DNA from: JAUSIF01 sp964620215
GTDB lineage: Bacteria > Pseudomonadota > Alphaproteobacteria > Rhizobiales > Xanthobacteraceae
Direction of reading: 5' to 3'
Length of the DNA: 8,612 nucleotides
Assembly (NCBI GenBank): GCA_964620215.1
Contig: CAZUJE010000119.1
Coordinates: 1-8,612, forward strand
Within the stretch, counting starts at the first letter, position 1, and the number at the start of each line of letters is the position of its first letter. Under the pieces are notes generated by a model, which was given only the letters and a program-made list of their open reading frames with translations, did not search any database and was not told the DNA's origin. A program made the translations under genes and the position numbers. Of the stretch, positions 1 through 6,520 are shown piece by piece.

Positions 1-434
1 TGACGCTCGGCACCTTCGCCTGCATTCTCGCCATGCGACGCAACGGCAAGGGCGTGGAGGAGATCGACGAACTCGCGGGCCTTGCGCGCACGCATCCGGT
101 GATGGCGTTCATGCTCGGCGCGATGATGTTTTCGCTCGCCGGCATTCCGCCGCTCGCCGGTTTTTTCGCGAAATTCTATGTGTTCCTCGCCGCCATCGAG
201 GCGAAACTGTTTGCGCTGGCGGTGATCGGCGTGCTCGCGAGCGTCGTGGGCGCTTACTATTATCTTCGTATTGTCAAAATCATGTACATGGACGAACCCA
301 AAGCGCCGTTCGAGCCGATGGCGGTGTCACTGCGAGTGGCGCTCGCGGTCAGCGGCCTGTTCGTGATCTTCTTCTTCGCCTATCCCGCGCCCATCGTCGC
401 GGCCGCGCAGGTGGCGGCGAAGTCGTTATTTTGA
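1..434 (+). CDS. nuoN: NADH-quinone oxidoreductase subunit N (NuoN), C-terminal part
   Basis: This is the 3' end of the gene for NuoN, one of the antiporter-like, proton-translocating membrane subunits of respiratory complex I in the inner membrane. The reading frame is already open at base 3 and gives 143 residues before TGA at 432-434; the start lies left of the window. The segment is very hydrophobic, with about three membrane helices. It carries the family's conserved GIPPLAGFFAKFYVF stretch; its lysine corresponds by family knowledge to the conserved helix-12 lysine needed for proton transfer (Lys395 in E. coli). A YYYLRIVKIMY segment follows, as in other NuoN and MrpD-like proteins. nuoN is usually the last gene of the nuo operon, which fits the unrelated genes that follow. 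Its stop codon overlaps a possible TTG start of birA, so birA is probably co-transcribed. Identity is confident; only the C-terminal third or less is visible. Confidence 0.95.
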   Translation, partial: TLGTFACILAMRRNGKGVEEIDELAGLARTHPVMAFMLGAMMFSLAGIPPLAGFFAKFYVFLAAIEAKLFALAVIGVLASVVGAYYYLRIVKIMYMDEPKAPFEPMAVSLRVALAVSGLFVIFFFAYPAPIVAAAQVAAKSLF

Positions 435-436
435 AC

Positions 437-1195
437 ATGGAAGAGTTTCCGCGAACAGCGGACGGAATATCTCTGGTTTCGTTCGATACAATCGGCTCCA
501 CCAATGCCGAGGCGCTGGAACGCGCAAAGTCGGGCGAACGCGGACCGTTATGGATCGCAGCAAAAACCCAGACCGGCGGACGCGGGCGGCGAGGGCGGGT
601 GTGGGTGTCGGAGCCGGGCAATCTCTATGCGAGCTTGCTGCTTTCCGATCCGGCCCCTCCGGCGGTGCTGCCGGGCATCTGTTTCGTGGCCGCACTCGCG
701 TTGCATGACGCAATTCTGGATGTAACCAGCGGTCTCGCTCCCGCTTCGCTGAAACTGAAATGGCCGAACGATTTGTTGCTCGGTGGATCCAAGATCGCAG
801 GCATTCTGGTTGAGGGAATTTCACAGGATAGCGTCCACTCCGCGGCCGTTGGCTTCGGCGTGAACTGCAAGCACCATCCCGAAAGCACCGAGTTTCCCGC
901 CGCCAATCTCACCGATGCGGGATTTCCGGTATCGCCCGCCACGCTTCTGGCGGCACTCGCGGATGCCATGAACGCCCGCCTGAAAGAATGGAACCGGGGC
1001 GTGAATTTCGCCGCGATCCGTTCCGCGTGGACGCTTCGCGCGGCAGGCATCAATGAGGCCATCGAAGTGCGCTTGCCTGACCGCACGATTGGCGGCACCT
1101 TCGAATCCCTGGACCCCGATGGCGGTCTTATTCTCCGCCGCGCCGACGGCTCGCTTGAGACGATCCACGCCGGCGATGTTTTCCCACTGAATTGA
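437..1195 (+). CDS. birA: biotin--[acetyl-CoA-carboxylase] ligase, short form without DNA-binding domain
   Basis: BirA activates biotin with ATP to biotinyl-5'-AMP and transfers it to a lysine of biotin-dependent carboxylases such as acetyl-CoA and propionyl-CoA carboxylase, in the cytoplasm. From ATG 437 the protein has 252 residues. Visible motifs are the substrate-entry signature FDTIGSTN near residue 20, the biotinyl-AMP loop GRGRRGR (48-54), KWPND (108-112), the conserved GGSKIAGIL with catalytic-site lysine 119, and GFGVNC (139-144). A short C-terminal beta domain, ending in HAGDVFPLN, follows. E. coli BirA has about 320 residues with an N-terminal helix-turn-helix; that domain is absent here, so this is a monofunctional ligase and not a bio-operon repressor. 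An alternative TTG start at 431 overlaps the nuoN stop; neither start has a clear Shine-Dalgarno sequence, which suggests translational coupling to nuoN. The 3' end overlaps a possible TTG start of rnj. Confidence 0.93.
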   Translation: MEEFPRTADGISLVSFDTIGSTNAEALERAKSGERGPLWIAAKTQTGGRGRRGRVWVSEPGNLYASLLLSDPAPPAVLPGICFVAALALHDAILDVTSGLAPASLKLKWPNDLLLGGSKIAGILVEGISQDSVHSAAVGFGVNCKHHPESTEFPAANLTDAGFPVSPATLLAALADAMNARLKEWNRGVNFAAIRSAWTLRAAGINEAIEVRLPDRTIGGTFESLDPDGGLILRRADGSLETIHAGDVFPLN

Positions 1196-1198
1196 ATC

Positions 1199-1202
1199 GA
1201 GG
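1199..1202 (+). promoter_or_regulatory. possible ribosome binding site for rnj GTG start
   Basis: GAGG lies four bases upstream of GTG 1207. The spacing is short but usable, and it is the main sequence argument for GTG over the overlapping TTG at 1192. The choice between the two starts remains open. Confidence 0.4.
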
Positions 1203-1206
1203 CACC

Positions 1207-2877
1207 GTGGCCGCTAAGCCGAAAGAACTTGTTTTTATCCCGATCGGAGGCGTCGGTGAGATCGGGATGAATCTCGCGCTCTACGGGCTTGGCTCCGGGC
1301 AGGGCGGCGAATGGCTTTGCGTCGATATGGGTGTGTCCTTCGCTGACAGCGAAATTCCCGGCGTCGATATCATCCTGCCTGACATCCGTTTTCTCGAAGA
1401 CGAGCGGCGCAATATCTCCGGCATCGTGCTGACCCATGGCCACGAGGATCACATCGGCGCGGTGTTCGACCTGTGGCCGAAACTGCGCGTGCCGATCTAT
1501 GCGACGCCGTTCACGGCGGCACTGATCGAGTCGAAACGCATGGGCGAACCGGGCGCGCCGCAGATTCCGGTGAAGATCGTCCCCGTCGGCGGGCGCGTGA
1601 CCATCGGTTCGTTTGATGTGGAGTTTATTCCGGTCGCGCATTCGATCCCGGAAAGCCATGCGCTTGCGATCCGCACACCACTGGGCCTCGTTGTGCATAC
1701 CGGCGACTGGAAACTCGATCCGACGCCGGTGATCGGCTCCACCACGGACGAAAAGAAATTCCGGGCACTTGGTGACGAAGGGGTGCGCGCGGTGATCTGC
1801 GACTCCACCAACGCGGTGCGCGATGGCATTTCTCCCTCTGAAACCGAAGTCGCTGAAAGCCTTGGCAAAATCGTCCGCGAGGCCAAGGGCAGGGTGGCGC
1901 TCACGACGTTTGCATCGAATGCAGCGCGGCTGCGTTCGGCGGCGATGGCAGCGGCAAGTGCGGGGCGCGAAGTTGTGATCGCGGGCCGCGCGATGGAACG
2001 CGTCGTTACGATCGCCCGCGAAATGCACATGCTGGACGGCATCGCGCCCTTTCGAGGCATGGACGCATTCCATTCGCTGCCGCGCGACAAGGCGTTGCTG
2101 CTGCTCACCGGCTCGCAGGGCGAGCCGCGCGCGGCACTGGCGCGGATCGCGCAAGGCGATCATCCCGAAATCACCCTCGACCGCGGCGACACATTGATTT
2201 TTTCCTCGCGTACCATTCCGGGCAACGAAAAAGCCGTGAACCGGATCGTGAACTCATTGATCGATCAGGGCGTGAAAGTTCTCACCGACAGAACCCATCT
2301 CGTGCATGTCTCCGGCCATCCGCGCCGGGGCGAACTTGCAAAAATGTATGAATGGCTGAAACCGGAGCTTGTCGTGCCGGTTCACGGCGAGGCGCTGCAT
2401 CTTTCCGAGAATGCCGCACTCGCCCGCTCCGTCGGCATCAAGGAAGTGCAGATGTGCCGGGACGGCGATGTGGTGCGGCTGGCACCCGGCCCGTCCGAAA
2501 TCATCGACGAGGTGCCGGTAGGCCGTGTCTATCGCGACGGAAACCTGCTGGTTTCCGATGAGGCGAAAACAATTCCGGAACGAAGGAAGCTCGCTTTCGC
2601 GGGGATCATTTCCGTCGCCCTGGCGCTCGGCAATCGCGGTGAGCTTGCCGGCGACCCGATGATCGAAATTTCCGGGCTTCCCGAAGAGGCGGCACCCGGC
2701 CGTCCGATGGCTGAACTCGTTTCCGATGCGGTCTATGATGCAATCGAGTCCCTGCCGAAGGGACGCCGCCGCGACCACAAGGCGGTGACGCAGGCGGTGC
2801 AGCGTTCGGTGCGCGGATCGGTGAACTCAGCCTGGGGCAAGAAGCCCCTTTGCCATGTGCTTGTGATAGAAGTTTAA
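1207..2877 (+). CDS. rnj: ribonuclease J
   Basis: RNase J is a zinc-dependent metallo-beta-lactamase/beta-CASP nuclease with 5'-3' exonuclease and endonuclease activity. In alphaproteobacteria it takes part in mRNA decay and rRNA end maturation. From GTG 1207 the protein has 556 residues, the usual family length. The order of parts fits RNase J: N-terminal PIGGVGEIGMN, metal-binding HGHEDH (77-82), the VAHSIPES histidine (145), HTGDWKLDPTP with metal-ligand Asp 167, CDSTNAVRDGISPSE opening the beta-CASP part, then SGHPRRGE (369-376) and VPVHGE with His 393. The C-terminal domain follows from about residue 440. All catalytic residues I can place are intact. I chose GTG because GAGG lies at 1199-1202 and because family members begin shortly before the ELVFxPxGG segment. 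The longer alternative is TTG 1192, which overlaps the birA stop and adds five residues. mce starts five bases after the stop. Confidence 0.94.
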   Translation: MAAKPKELVFIPIGGVGEIGMNLALYGLGSGQGGEWLCVDMGVSFADSEIPGVDIILPDIRFLEDERRNISGIVLTHGHEDHIGAVFDLWPKLRVPIYATPFTAALIESKRMGEPGAPQIPVKIVPVGGRVTIGSFDVEFIPVAHSIPESHALAIRTPLGLVVHTGDWKLDPTPVIGSTTDEKKFRALGDEGVRAVICDSTNAVRDGISPSETEVAESLGKIVREAKGRVALTTFASNAARLRSAAMAAASAGREVVIAGRAMERVVTIAREMHMLDGIAPFRGMDAFHSLPRDKALLLLTGSQGEPRAALARIAQGDHPEITLDRGDTLIFSSRTIPGNEKAVNRIVNSLIDQGVKVLTDRTHLVHVSGHPRRGELAKMYEWLKPELVVPVHGEALHLSENAALARSVGIKEVQMCRDGDVVRLAPGPSEIIDEVPVGRVYRDGNLLVSDEAKTIPERRKLAFAGIISVALALGNRGELAGDPMIEISGLPEEAAPGRPMAELVSDAVYDAIESLPKGRRRDHKAVTQAVQRSVRGSVNSAWGKKPLCHVLVIEV

Positions 2878-2881
2878 CGCG

Positions 2882-3286
2882 ATGATTGGCCGTCTCAACC
2901 ATGTGGCGATTGCGGTGAGCGATCTGGCGGCCGCGAGCGCGAAATATCGCGATATGCTCGGCGCGCAGGTTTCAGCGCCGCTGCCGCTGCCCGAACATGG
3001 CGTAACGACGGTTTTCATCACGCTGCCGAATTCCAAGATCGAGCTGATTGCGCCACTCGGCGTGGGCTCTCCGATCGCGAAATTCCTGGAGCGCAATCCC
3101 GAAGGCGGCGTGCATCATATCTGCTATGAGGTCGAGAATATCCGCGCCGCCCGCGACCAGCTCAAACAGAAGGGCGCGCGGGTGCTCGGCGATGGCGAGC
3201 CAAAAATCGGCGCGCATGGCAAGCCGGTTCTGTTCCTGCATCCGAAGGACTTCAACGGCACGTTGATCGAGATCGAGGAGGTCTGA
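2882..3286 (+). CDS. mce: methylmalonyl-CoA epimerase
   Basis: This enzyme interconverts (2S)- and (2R)-methylmalonyl-CoA between propionyl-CoA carboxylase and the B12-dependent mutase, feeding propionyl-CoA carbon into succinyl-CoA. The 134-residue product is a small vicinal-oxygen-chelate (glyoxalase-like) protein with two beta-alpha-beta-beta-beta modules. It starts with the family's LNHVAIAVSDL. Likely metal ligands are His 7, Glu 54 in KIELIAPLG, a histidine of VHHICYEV (78 or 79) and Glu 130 in TLIEIEEV. The LGDGEPKIGAHG and VLFLHPKDFNGTLIE stretches are typical of the epimerase rather than of glyoxalase I. ATG 2882 has a weak AGAAG nine bases upstream and sits four bases after the rnj stop. 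The stop is followed directly by the ATG of the DUF1467 gene. A related VOC enzyme cannot be fully excluded, but length and motifs support epimerase. Confidence 0.9.
   Translation: MIGRLNHVAIAVSDLAAASAKYRDMLGAQVSAPLPLPEHGVTTVFITLPNSKIELIAPLGVGSPIAKFLERNPEGGVHHICYEVENIRAARDQLKQKGARVLGDGEPKIGAHGKPVLFLHPKDFNGTLIEIEEV
3275..3281 (+). promoter_or_regulatory. strong Shine-Dalgarno for the DUF1467 gene
   Basis: GAGGAGG lies inside the last codons of mce (encoding part of its EEV end), five bases before ATG 3287. It is one of the best ribosome binding sites in the window and supports efficient, coupled translation of the small membrane protein. Confidence 0.75.
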
Positions 3287-3559
3287 ATGACGCTCTCCGC
3301 AGGCATCGCGATCTATTTCCTGATCTGGTGGATCGTTCTGTTCGCCGTGCTGCCATTCGGCGTGAAAAGCCAACACGAACAGGGAGCAGTGGAGGACGGT
3401 ACCGATCCGGGCGCGCCGCTGGCGCCGCAGCTTCTGAAGAAAGCCATCGTGACAACGATCATCGCGGGCGTGATTTTCGGCGCCGGTTACTTCGCATCCT
3501 CGCGCGGCTACATCACGCTTGAAAGCCTGCCGATGCCGTTCGGAAGACTCTCATACTAG
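3287..3559 (+). CDS. DUF1467 family small membrane protein, function unknown
   Basis: The 90-residue product has two predicted membrane helices, about residues 5-25 (the IYFLIWWIVLFAVLP stretch) and 53-70 (AIVTTIIAGVIFGAGYF). A short polar linker between them carries GVKSQHEQG and GTDPGAPLAPQLLKK. This tryptophan-rich first helix followed by LPFGVKSQ and a GTDPGAP linker matches what I know of the DUF1467 family, which is common in alphaproteobacteria and has no established role. It starts immediately after the mce stop (TGA then ATG) and has its own GAGGAGG site, so it is translated together with mce. A hairpin begins 13 bases after its stop. The neighbours (RNase J, epimerase) do not point to a clear function, and I do not assign one. 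Confidence 0.85.
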   Translation: MTLSAGIAIYFLIWWIVLFAVLPFGVKSQHEQGAVEDGTDPGAPLAPQLLKKAIVTTIIAGVIFGAGYFASSRGYITLESLPMPFGRLSY

Positions 3560-3572
3560 GCCGCAACGAAAA

Positions 3573-3595
3573 CGGGCGAGCTGTTCGCTCGCCCG
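3573..3595 (+). terminator. hairpin, probable transcription terminator after the DUF1467 gene
   Basis: CGGGCGAGC (3573-3581) and GCTCGCCCG (3587-3595) form a perfect nine-base-pair GC-rich stem with a five-base TGTTC loop. The nearest T-run on this strand, seven Ts at 3611-3617, starts 15 bases after the stem, so this is not a textbook intrinsic terminator in the plus direction. Read on the minus strand the stem is followed at once by TTTTCGTT. Position just after the last gene of the upstream unit and before a promoter supports a terminator role, possibly in both directions. Confidence 0.5.
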
Positions 3596-3754
3596 CTCCG
3601 GTCCAATCGCTTTTTTTAAACTGGCAGGCCGCGCTCCTTTGCGGGGCGCTTGCTCAACCAATGCGTTGGTTTCCTCCCGAGACCTGGGCCAAAGCCGACG
3701 GGCGAAACCCGTGACTTCCCAGACGGTTCGCGATCCTGACTCATGTGCGGCAAG

Positions 3755-3783
3755 TTGTCATTCTTGCACTGCGAAGATAAAAT
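3755..3783 (+). promoter_or_regulatory. sigma-70-type promoter for proS-lolC-lolD
   Basis: TTGTCA (3755-3760) and TAAAAT (3778-3783) each match five of six positions of the -35 and -10 consensus, and the spacer is exactly 17 bases. Transcription would start near 3790, leaving a leader of about 110 nt before ATG 3900. It is the best promoter-like match I found in the window and sits where a promoter is needed, after the hairpin that closes the upstream unit. The call rests on sequence alone. Confidence 0.6.
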
Positions 3784-3789
3784 TTCGCA
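3770..3789. promoter_or_regulatory. palindrome over the -10 box, possible operator
   Basis: TGCGAA (3770-3775) and TTCGCA (3784-3789) are a perfect inverted repeat with an eight-base AT-rich centre that contains the -10 hexamer. Such an arrangement could bind a dimeric regulator that blocks RNA polymerase. I do not recognise it as the site of a known regulator, and a 6+6 match can arise by chance. Confidence 0.3.
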
Positions 3790-3899
3790 CCGCAATAACG
3801 TGCGTTTGAACACCCTCGGCTAAGCGGCTCTTGTAAAACGACAATCTTCTGCGTTCACTGCGCCGCACCTCTTCCTCCCGCCGCTTGAGTCGTCGAACA

Positions 3900-5222
3900 A
3901 TGCGTCTTTCCCGTTTTTTTCTGCCGATCCTGCGCGACACCCCGAAAGACGCCGAGATCGTTTCCCACCGGCTGATGCTGCGCGCGGGCATGATCCGGCA
4001 GGAGGCAGCAGGCATTTATGCGTTCCTGCCGCTCGGCCTGCGTGTGCTGGACAAGGTCTGCAAGATCGTCCGCGAGGAGCAGAACCGTTCCGGCGCCGTT
4101 GAGATGCTGATGCCGACGATCCAGTCCGCGGATCTGTGGCGCGAAAGCGGGCGTTACGACGATTACGGCAAGGAAATGCTGCGCATTCAGGACCGGCACG
4201 AGCGCGACATGCTCTTTGGCCCGACCAACGAGGAAATGATTACCGAGATTTTCCGCGCTTCGGTGAAGTCCTACAAGCAACTGCCGATGAATTTGTATCA
4301 CATTCAGTGGAAATTCCGCGACGAGGTTCGCCCGCGTTTCGGTGTTTATCGCTCGCGCGAATTCCTGATGAAGGACGCCTACAGTTTCGACGTGGACGCC
4401 GCCGGCGCGAAGCATTCCTACAACAAGATGTTTGTCGCTTATCTGCGCACGTTTGCGCGCATGGGACTGCGCTCGATCCCGATGGTGGCCGATACCGGCC
4501 CGATCGGCGGCAATCTCAGCCATGAATTTATCATCCTCGCTTCCACCGGCGAGTCCGAGGTGTTCTGCAACAAGGACTATCTCGAGTTTCCGATCCCTGA
4601 TGAGACAGTGAATTTCGACGATGTGGACGGGCTCGAGAAACTGATCGAGAAGTGGACCTCGCTTTACGCCGCCACCTCGGAAAAGCACGATCAGGCGGCT
4701 TTTGCGAAGATTCCCGAAGCCAAGCGCCTGTCCGCGCGCGGCATCGAAGTCGGCCATATTTTCTACTTCGGCACCAAGTACTCCGAGCCGATGAAGGCTA
4801 CGGTCACCGGCCCGAACGGCACCATGGCGCCGGTTCACATGGGTTCCTACGGCATTGGTCCAACGCGGCTTGTCGCGGCGATCATCGAGGCCTGCCACGA
4901 CGAGAACGGCATCGTGTGGCCGGAAGCGGTGGCGCCGTTCAAGGTCGGCTTGCTCAACTTGAAACAGGGCGACAGCGCGACCGACGCCGCCTGCGAAAAG
5001 CTGTATCGTGACTTTGAGGCGAAGGGAATCGACGTGCTCTATGACGACACCGACGACCGCGCGGGCGCGAAATTCGCAACGGTCGATCTGATTGGTTTGC
5101 CCTGGCAGGTTCTCGTTGGACCCAAAGGGCTCGCCGAAGGCAAAGTGGAAGTGAAGCGGCGCTCAAGCGGGGAACGCGAGATGCTGGCCCCCGCCGATGC
5201 GCTGAAGAAAATCGCGGGCTAA
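3900..5222 (+). CDS. proS: proline--tRNA ligase, short type without inserted editing domain
   Basis: ProRS charges tRNA-Pro with proline in the cytoplasm. From ATG 3900 the product has 440 residues. Class II synthetase features are visible: GAVEMLMPTIQ in the motif 1 region (65-75), GPTNEEM (107-113), motif 2 starting FRDEVRPRFGVYRSREF (139-155), and motif 3 GSYGIGPTR (315-323). A C-terminal anticodon-binding domain runs from about 345 to the end. Between motifs 2 and 3 there is no room for the roughly 180-residue YbaK-like editing insert of E. coli ProRS (572 residues), which is usual for alphaproteobacterial ProRS. I chose ATG because family members begin MRLSRFFLPILR; TTG 3885 in frame would add five residues. 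No good Shine-Dalgarno precedes the ATG; the region is pyrimidine-rich instead. lolC follows after 25 bases, so the two are probably co-transcribed. Confidence 0.96.
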   Translation: MRLSRFFLPILRDTPKDAEIVSHRLMLRAGMIRQEAAGIYAFLPLGLRVLDKVCKIVREEQNRSGAVEMLMPTIQSADLWRESGRYDDYGKEMLRIQDRHERDMLFGPTNEEMITEIFRASVKSYKQLPMNLYHIQWKFRDEVRPRFGVYRSREFLMKDAYSFDVDAAGAKHSYNKMFVAYLRTFARMGLRSIPMVADTGPIGGNLSHEFIILASTGESEVFCNKDYLEFPIPDETVNFDDVDGLEKLIEKWTSLYAATSEKHDQAAFAKIPEAKRLSARGIEVGHIFYFGTKYSEPMKATVTGPNGTMAPVHMGSYGIGPTRLVAAIIEACHDENGIVWPEAVAPFKVGLLNLKQGDSATDAACEKLYRDFEAKGIDVLYDDTDDRAGAKFATVDLIGLPWQVLVGPKGLAEGKVEVKRRSSGEREMLAPADALKKIAG

Positions 5223-5247
5223 GAGAGCGGGGGCTCCAGGAGCAGTA

Positions 5248-6516
5248 ATGGCCGCCAAATCGGGGACCGCACCGTTCTCAGCCTATGAGTGGATGCTTTC
5301 GATGCGCTATCTGCGGGCGCGCCGGAAGGAAGGATTCATATCCGTCATCGCCGGATTCTCTTTTTTGGGAATTATGCTCGGCGTCGCGACCCTCATCATC
5401 GTGATGGCGGTGATGAATGGATTCCGCAAGGAACTGCTTTCCAAAATTCTCGGCCTCAACGGCCATATGCTCATTCAGCCGATCGACTCCGCGTTGACCG
5501 ATTACGCAGTCGTGGCCGAACGCATTTCCGGCGTGCGCGGCGTCACATTGGCGGTCCCGCTCGTCGAAGGACAGGCACTGGCTTCGTCGCCGTTCCATGC
5601 GGGCGGCGCGCTGGTGCGCGGCGTGCGCGAAGCCGACCTCAAACGGCTTCCGGCCATCGGTCCCAATATCAAGAATGGCACGCTCGACGGTTTTGACACG
5701 GCCGGAGGCATTGTCATCGGCAAGCGTCTCGCCGATCAGCTTTCCGTCCGCTCCGGCGATCAGGTGACGCTGGTGGCGCCGCGCGGCTCGGTGACGCCGA
5801 TGGGTACGACGCCGCGCATGAAGCCATACAAGGTGGTGGCGGTGTTCGAGATCGGGATGTCGGAATATGATTCCGTCTTCGTGTTCATGCCGCTCACCGA
5901 GGCGCAGGCCTATTTCAATCGACAGAGCGACGTCACCGCCATCGAAGTCTATACGGACAATCCGGATAAGGTCGCGCAATACAGGATATTGGTGAATGAA
6001 GCGGCGGGCCGGCCGATCTTCGTGATCGACTGGCGGCAGCGAAACTCGACCTTCTTCAACGCGCTTCAGGTGGAGCGCAACGTAATGTTCCTGATCCTCA
6101 CGCTGATCGTGCTGGTGGCGGCGCTGAATATCGTCTCCGGCCTCATCATGCTCGTCAAAGATAAAGGCCATGACATCGCGATCCTGCGCACGATGGGTGC
6201 CACGAAGGGAGCGATCCTGCGAATATTCCTGATTACTGGCTCCAGCATCGGCGTGGTGGGAACCCTGGTCGGCTTCGCGCTTGGAATGTTGGTATGCCTG
6301 AACGTCGAGGAAATCCGCCGCTTCATTTCGTGGCTGACGGCGACCGAACTGTTCTCGCCGGAGCTTTATTACCTGAGCCGCCTGCCGGCGGACATCGACA
6401 GCCGCGAGACGGCGGTCATTGTGGCGATGGCGCTGGTTCTGTCGTTTCTCGCGACCGTTTATCCGGCCTGGCGCGCGGCCCGGCTCGATCCGGTCGAAGC
6501 GCTCCGTTACGAGTGA
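5248..6516 (+). CDS. lolC: lipoprotein-releasing ABC transporter permease, LolC/LolE family
   Basis: LolC/E-type permeases sit in the inner membrane and, with the ATPase LolD, extract outer-membrane lipoproteins and pass them to the periplasmic chaperone LolA. The 422-residue protein has the expected layout: a cytoplasmic start with YEWMLSMRYLRARRKEGFISV, helix 1 about 31-56 ending in the conserved MNGFRKEL, a large periplasmic domain about 60-270, then helices at about 277-303, 320-350 and 387-410, with the FtsX-like end PAWRAARLDPVEALRYE. AILRTMGA (311-318) between helices 2 and 3 is the likely coupling segment to LolD. AGGAG at 5238-5242 lies five bases before ATG. Only one permease gene is present here, so it may form a homodimer, as single-permease (LolF-like) systems do; LolE rather than LolC naming is equally defensible. 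lolD follows after four bases. Confidence 0.93.
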   Translation: MAAKSGTAPFSAYEWMLSMRYLRARRKEGFISVIAGFSFLGIMLGVATLIIVMAVMNGFRKELLSKILGLNGHMLIQPIDSALTDYAVVAERISGVRGVTLAVPLVEGQALASSPFHAGGALVRGVREADLKRLPAIGPNIKNGTLDGFDTAGGIVIGKRLADQLSVRSGDQVTLVAPRGSVTPMGTTPRMKPYKVVAVFEIGMSEYDSVFVFMPLTEAQAYFNRQSDVTAIEVYTDNPDKVAQYRILVNEAAGRPIFVIDWRQRNSTFFNALQVERNVMFLILTLIVLVAALNIVSGLIMLVKDKGHDIAILRTMGATKGAILRIFLITGSSIGVVGTLVGFALGMLVCLNVEEIRRFISWLTATELFSPELYYLSRLPADIDSRETAVIVAMALVLSFLATVYPAWRAARLDPVEALRYE

Positions 6517-6520
6517 GCGC

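Larger units (their letters stand above)
3560..3899 (+). other. intergenic regulatory region between DUF1467 gene and proS
   Basis: This 340-base non-coding stretch is the only long gap in the window. In order it holds a terminator-like hairpin (3573-3595), a T-run (3611-3617), a small hairpin AACCAA/TTGGTT with a TGCG loop (3656-3671), a two-part nested stem (3684-3722), a promoter (3755-3783) with a palindrome over its -10 box, and a roughly 110-nt leader of proS. Small open frames on both strands cross these elements but look like chance. I see no tRNA, and no known riboswitch that I recognise. Confidence 0.7.

Noticed and set aside
625..2163. A 512-codon open frame on the minus strand across birA and rnj
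   Set aside because: It is antisense to two well-recognised genes with intact catalytic motifs, its translation is rich in Arg/His/Asp with no recognisable domain, and long antisense frames are expected in GC-rich DNA.
3519..3813. Overlapping small open frames in the proS upstream region, plus strand 3519-3809 and minus strand 3616-3813
   Set aside because: They run through the hairpin, the promoter and, for the plus frame, the end of the DUF1467 gene. Neither has a good ribosome binding site or a recognisable domain.
3800..3823. A possible seven-codon leader peptide (GTG to TAA) that might attenuate proS
   Set aside because: It contains no proline codons and has no Shine-Dalgarno, so a proline-sensing attenuator is not supported.
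3855..4898. A 347-codon minus-strand open frame opposite proS
   Set aside because: It lies antisense to the conserved class II motifs of ProRS and has no recognisable protein features.
6419..6520. A longer N-terminus for LolD starting inside lolC
   Set aside because: The extra residues are a frame-shifted reading of the lolC end; ATG 6521 gives the normal LolD N-terminus.
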